From JBOGIF01 sp050742415 (GTDB lineage Bacteria > Actinomycetota > Acidimicrobiia > Acidimicrobiales > AC-14), in assembly GCA_050742415.1 (NCBI GenBank), contig JBOGIF010000148.1, positions 1 to 7,805 of the forward strand: DNA of 7,805 nt, in the 5' to 3' direction. Positions 5,029-7,805 of this stretch are shown piece after piece. The notes under the pieces are model-generated. The model had not been told where the DNA came from. It ran no database searches and saw nothing but the letters and a program-made list of their open reading frames with translations. How positions within the stretch are numbered: position 1 is the stretch's first letter; each line of letters begins with the position of its first letter. Both the position numbers and the translations under genes were made by a program.

Positions 5029-7341
5029 GTGCAGCCGAGACTCAAGGCAGTCACCCTGCGTGCCGCCCTCGTCGTGGCGCTCCTGGCAGCCGGCCTCGTC
5101 AGTGACCCCGCGGCCCCGTCCGCATCAGCGGTTTCCTCGGCCGTGGTGCCCATTGACTTCGGCCAGCTCGCGCGGGGACGACCAACCGACGCCAACTCCG
5201 TGCGGCTCGAGCGGTACGTGCTCAACACGTGCAAGTACGGGGTCGGAACGTGGTACGACGAGGTCGCCAAGTACAAGACGCAGACCGGCGAGTACCTGGA
5301 CCTGAAGTCCCTCGGCGGCGAGAAGTTGCCCGAGAACATCCGTCCGCCCGGCGACTTCGCCCAGGCGTGCGCCGTGAGCCTCGCCACTGGCTCCTACGAC
5401 GCCGCCGCCACGGGCATCCCCGAGTCGACGGCCCGGGCACGCACAATAAGGATGCTCGCCTCAGTTGCGAAGTCGCACAAGGTCAACGGCGGTTACTGGG
5501 AGTACGGAACCCACTTCAGCACCGCCCACTTCACCCACGCCCCGGCGATGGCCGGTTGGCTCCTGTGGAACGACATGTCGGTGAAGGACCAGGAGCTCGT
5601 GCGGAAGATGCTGGAGGCGATGAGCAACTCGTTGATGAACGCCAAGACCCAGTACTACCGGGACCGCTCGGGCAAGATCATCAGTCCAGGTGACACGCGC
5701 TCCGAGGAGCTTGACTGGGCCCAGATGGTGCTCAGCCTCGGCGTCAACATGATGCCGGACCACGCCAACCGCCTTGCCTGGGAACGAAAGGAGTTCGAGG
5801 TAACCCTGGCGGGAATGGCCCGGCCGTCTGACACGTCCAGCTCCGCGCCCTACCACGGGAAGCCGCTGTCCGAGTGGCTCAACGGCTCCAACCTCGATGA
5901 GGACGGGACCGTGACGAATCACGACATCGATCCGCACCCGCATTACATGGCGTCGGCCGCTGGCTTCTATCACCAAGTGCTGTCGTATTCCTTGGCTCGG
6001 AAGGCGACGCCCGAGTCGGCGCGGCTCAACACCCAGCATGTCTACCGCGGCCTCACCGACCTCCAGTTCTCGACGAATGCCGGATACCGCTCACCCGGCG
6101 GCACCATCTACAAGCCCGATAGCCCCGACATCTACTTCCCTGACGGGAACGACAAACCCTCCAACGAGTTCATCAAGTACGCCTATTTCGACATCGTGGC
6201 CGGCGAGTTCGGGGGCGACAGCCTCTCCAGCCGCGAGGGAGCCTATTGGGAGGAGCTCCACGGCGGGAAGGCAGCCCAGCTCCAGAACCGCTTTAACGAC
6301 GGCCATTCCAATGCCAATCTCGAAGAGGGAGGGGTCGAACGGGAGCACTGGATCGCCCTTTGGGGATCCCTGGCCTACCTCACTAAATGGGTAGTACAGC
6401 AGGGGTACGACTTCCACAACCAGGGCCCAGGACCCATCGACCTCGACCTGACGCCTCGCGCTGAAGCACCAACGATCGGACCCCCGGGGGGGACGTTCCC
6501 CGATCCCATCGAGGTCACGCTCACCACATCGACCGCGGGGGCGACGATCTACTACACGACCGACGGTACGGCGCCCACCACCGCGTCGACGGTTTACATG
6601 AGGGGCTTCACGGTGACCGACGATGCGGACGTGAGAGCGATCGCTGCCGCCGACGGGCTCAGCCTCAGCCCGGAGGCACGGGCCTCGTTCATCATTGGCG
6701 TCCCGCCGGTCGCGACGTCTCCCACGTTCCGGGCCGTCGCCGTGGCCAATGCCACAGCCGCTACCGCCGTCACGGTCGGTCGCCCGACGTCCTCTTCGTC
6801 GGGCGACCTTCTTCTCGCCTTGATTCGCCAGAAGAAGACGACCGCGGCGGTCACCCCTCCCCCCGGCTGGAGCTTGATTCGGCAGGACGGCAGCTCCGCC
6901 CGGAGCTCTCTCTACTACAAGATCGCTGGCAATTCTGAGCCCGCCGTCTACGCCTTCTCGACCAGCACCACCGCCGACATCGCCGCTCAGATACTGGCCT
7001 ATACGGGGGTCGACACCGCGTCTAGCGCCGGTCCGATCGTTGCCCACGGCGTCAAGAGCAACACGGGCACGAGCACCGGTTCCACAGTGGTCGCGCCCAG
7101 CCTGACACCGACCGTGCCCGGCACCCGCTACGTGGCCATCTGGAGCGCCAAGGGCACGGGGTTGTCTACGACGCCCCCGGCCGGCCTCGCGGAGCGCTCG
7201 GACACCTCGGATTCAGCCACACTGGCGGCGGCCGACGGGCTGCTGACGACGACGTCAGCGAGCGGAACCAAGCAGGCGAGCCTGTCGGCATCCACGGACC
7301 GGCGGATCGGACAGGCCGTGCTACTCCGGCCCCGCCCTTGA
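5029..7341 (+). CDS. Secreted modular protein: alpha/alpha-toroid (polysaccharide-lyase-like) domain, CHB_HEX_C domain and C-terminal beta-sandwich
   Basis: A 770-residue exoprotein. The GTG at 5029 sits one base after the RCC1 stop and opens a clear signal peptide (RLK, then LRAALVVALLAAGLVS, cleavage near SASA at 32-35). There is no ribosome binding site, so coupling to the upstream gene is likely. Residues 55-460 are mostly helical and Trp/Tyr/His-rich, with SEELDWAQ (225-232), NHDIDPHPHYMAS (297-309), GGTIYKPDSPDIYFPDG (357-373) and NEFIKYAYFDIVAGEFGG (379-396). The Asn-His and His/Tyr clusters in such a helical toroid recall polysaccharide lyases and heparinase II/III-like proteins, but I cannot name a family. 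Residues 481-555 (PPGGTFPDPIEVTL, ATIYYTTDGTAPT) match the CHB_HEX_C-type beta domain found on many glycan-active enzymes. Residues 566-768 form a beta-rich module (GDLLLALI, PPPGWSLI, GQAVLLRP) common at the C-terminus of actinobacterial exoproteins. The substrate is unknown; extracellular glycan binding or cleavage is inferred. Confidence 0.75.
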   Translation: MQPRLKAVTLRAALVVALLAAGLVSDPAAPSASAVSSAVVPIDFGQLARGRPTDANSVRLERYVLNTCKYGVGTWYDEVAKYKTQTGEYLDLKSLGGEKLPENIRPPGDFAQACAVSLATGSYDAAATGIPESTARARTIRMLASVAKSHKVNGGYWEYGTHFSTAHFTHAPAMAGWLLWNDMSVKDQELVRKMLEAMSNSLMNAKTQYYRDRSGKIISPGDTRSEELDWAQMVLSLGVNMMPDHANRLAWERKEFEVTLAGMARPSDTSSSAPYHGKPLSEWLNGSNLDEDGTVTNHDIDPHPHYMASAAGFYHQVLSYSLARKATPESARLNTQHVYRGLTDLQFSTNAGYRSPGGTIYKPDSPDIYFPDGNDKPSNEFIKYAYFDIVAGEFGGDSLSSREGAYWEELHGGKAAQLQNRFNDGHSNANLEEGGVEREHWIALWGSLAYLTKWVVQQGYDFHNQGPGPIDLDLTPRAEAPTIGPPGGTFPDPIEVTLTTSTAGATIYYTTDGTAPTTASTVYMRGFTVTDDADVRAIAAADGLSLSPEARASFIIGVPPVATSPTFRAVAVANATAATAVTVGRPTSSSSGDLLLALIRQKKTTAAVTPPPGWSLIRQDGSSARSSLYYKIAGNSEPAVYAFSTSTTADIAAQILAYTGVDTASSAGPIVAHGVKSNTGTSTGSTVVAPSLTPTVPGTRYVAIWSAKGTGLSTTPPAGLAERSDTSDSATLAAADGLLTTTSASGTKQASLSASTDRRIGQAVLLRPRP

Positions 7342-7370
7342 CCGCTGGGAACCTGGAACCGGCCCAGGCG

Positions 7371-7390
7371 TGCCTGATTGCCATCAGGCA
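7371..7390. terminator. Hairpin between convergent genes, possible bidirectional terminator
   Basis: TGCCTGA (7371-7377) and TCAGGCA (7384-7390) form a perfect 7-bp stem around a six-base loop (TTGCCA). GCG/CGC just outside (7368-7370 and 7394-7396) could extend it past a small bulge. It begins 29 bases after the plus-strand stop at 7341, and its right arm contains the stop codon of the minus-strand gene (7384-7386). There is no T-tract on either side, so a classical intrinsic terminator is not proven, but position and symmetry fit a shared stop for converging transcripts. Confidence 0.35.
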
Positions 7391-7805
7391 GGACGCAGGA
7401 GCACCGCTTGGCCTATGCGCCGGTCGGAGGTCCGTAACAGGACTCCCTTGTGTTCACCGGTGGAGGCCGTCCCGGTCAGCCCGCGGTCGCCCGTCGCCAC
7501 CGTCGCCCTCGTGGAGGTGTCGGTTCTCTCGACGACATTCGAGGGTGGCGTCACGGACAGTCCGGTGCCTCTCGCCGTCCAGAACGGGACGTAGAGCGAG
7601 CCGCCGACCGTCGGCGTAAGGCTGGGCGCCTTCACCGACGAGCCGGTGTCGACCGAGTTGGTGCCGACCGCGTGCTTGAGGATCGGGCTGGTGGAGCTAA
7701 CGCCCGAATAGCGCAGCACATGGCCTTCCAGGTCGGCGGTGGCGCTGGTCGAGAACGCGTTGGTAACGATCACCGAGTACCCCGCAGACTCGATCACTGA
7801 AATCC
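7384..7805 (-). CDS. C-terminal end of a secreted protein with the same tail module as its convergent neighbour (partial)
   Basis: The minus-strand frame is open from the right edge to TGA at 7386-7384, about 139 codons; the N-terminus lies outside the window. A GTG at 7797-7795 is internal (ISVIESAGYSV runs through it) and is not taken as a start. The sequence parallels the last third of the plus-strand exoprotein: AFSTSATAD against AFSTSTTAD, VKAPSLTPTV against VVAPSLTPTV, ARGTGLSVTPP against AKGTGLSTTPP, VERTDTS against AERSDTS. Both finish with DRRIGQAVLLRP. It is therefore the same beta-rich C-terminal module, presumably on another exported protein. The upstream domain that would define its function is not visible. 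Only 42 bases separate the two genes' stops. Confidence 0.75.
   Translation of the reverse strand, partial: ISVIESAGYSVIVTNAFSTSATADLEGHVLRYSGVSSTSPILKHAVGTNSVDTGSSVKAPSLTPTVGGSLYVPFWTARGTGLSVTPPSNVVERTDTSTRATVATGDRGLTGTASTGEHKGVLLRTSDRRIGQAVLLRPA

Noticed and set aside
6091..7047. Long minus-strand open frame opposite the exoprotein C-terminus
   Set aside because: Gly/Arg-rich antisense shadow with no domain pattern. The plus strand encodes recognisable domains throughout.
5029..7341. Sortase (LPxTG) or hydrophobic C-terminal anchor on the exoproteins
   Set aside because: The C-termini end in GQAVLLRP-type sequence without an LPxTG motif or terminal membrane helix.

Overview
High-GC DNA with actinobacterial-style codon use (GTG starts, G/C-rich third positions). 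It is most likely from a member of the Actinomycetota. The exact lineage cannot be read from the sequence.

Left end (1-~870) is a patchwork of accessory debris. Reading leftward on the minus strand, the window edge cuts a ribbon-helix-helix antitoxin-like gene. It has a strong ribosome binding site and a large palindromic operator, but an ATC where the start codon should be. Next to it is the N-terminal piece of a membrane sensor (cyclase-type), and abutting that at a GGCCGGCC site is the C-terminal third of an IS1634-like transposase with a frameshift. None of these pieces is intact in the window.

Middle (1022-3711) is an overlapping two-gene plus-strand unit. The first gene is a KdpD-type DUF4118 membrane sensor module that lacks a histidine kinase. 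The second is a KimA-like potassium importer of the APC/KUP superfamily with a cytoplasmic universal-stress-like tail. Together they look like a potassium uptake and sensing pair.

Right part (3774-7341) holds two secreted proteins whose genes are one base apart. The first is a signal-peptide protein made of seven RCC1 repeats, predicted to form one seven-bladed beta-propeller. The second is a 770-residue modular exoprotein: signal peptide, an alpha/alpha-toroid-like domain resembling polysaccharide lyases, a CHB_HEX_C-type beta domain, and a C-terminal beta-sandwich module ending in DRRIGQAVLLRP. Facing it across a 42-bp gap is the 3' end of a minus-strand gene with a related C-terminal module and almost the same ending, so this is a convergent pair of secreted proteins sharing one tail domain. 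A perfect 7-bp-stem hairpin lies in the convergence zone.

There is no stretch over 300 bp without a gene or gene remnant. The longest plain gap (840-1021) holds only the presumed end of the insertion sequence and a 13-bp direct repeat upstream of the DUF4118 gene. No tRNA, rRNA, CRISPR or intact mobile element was seen.
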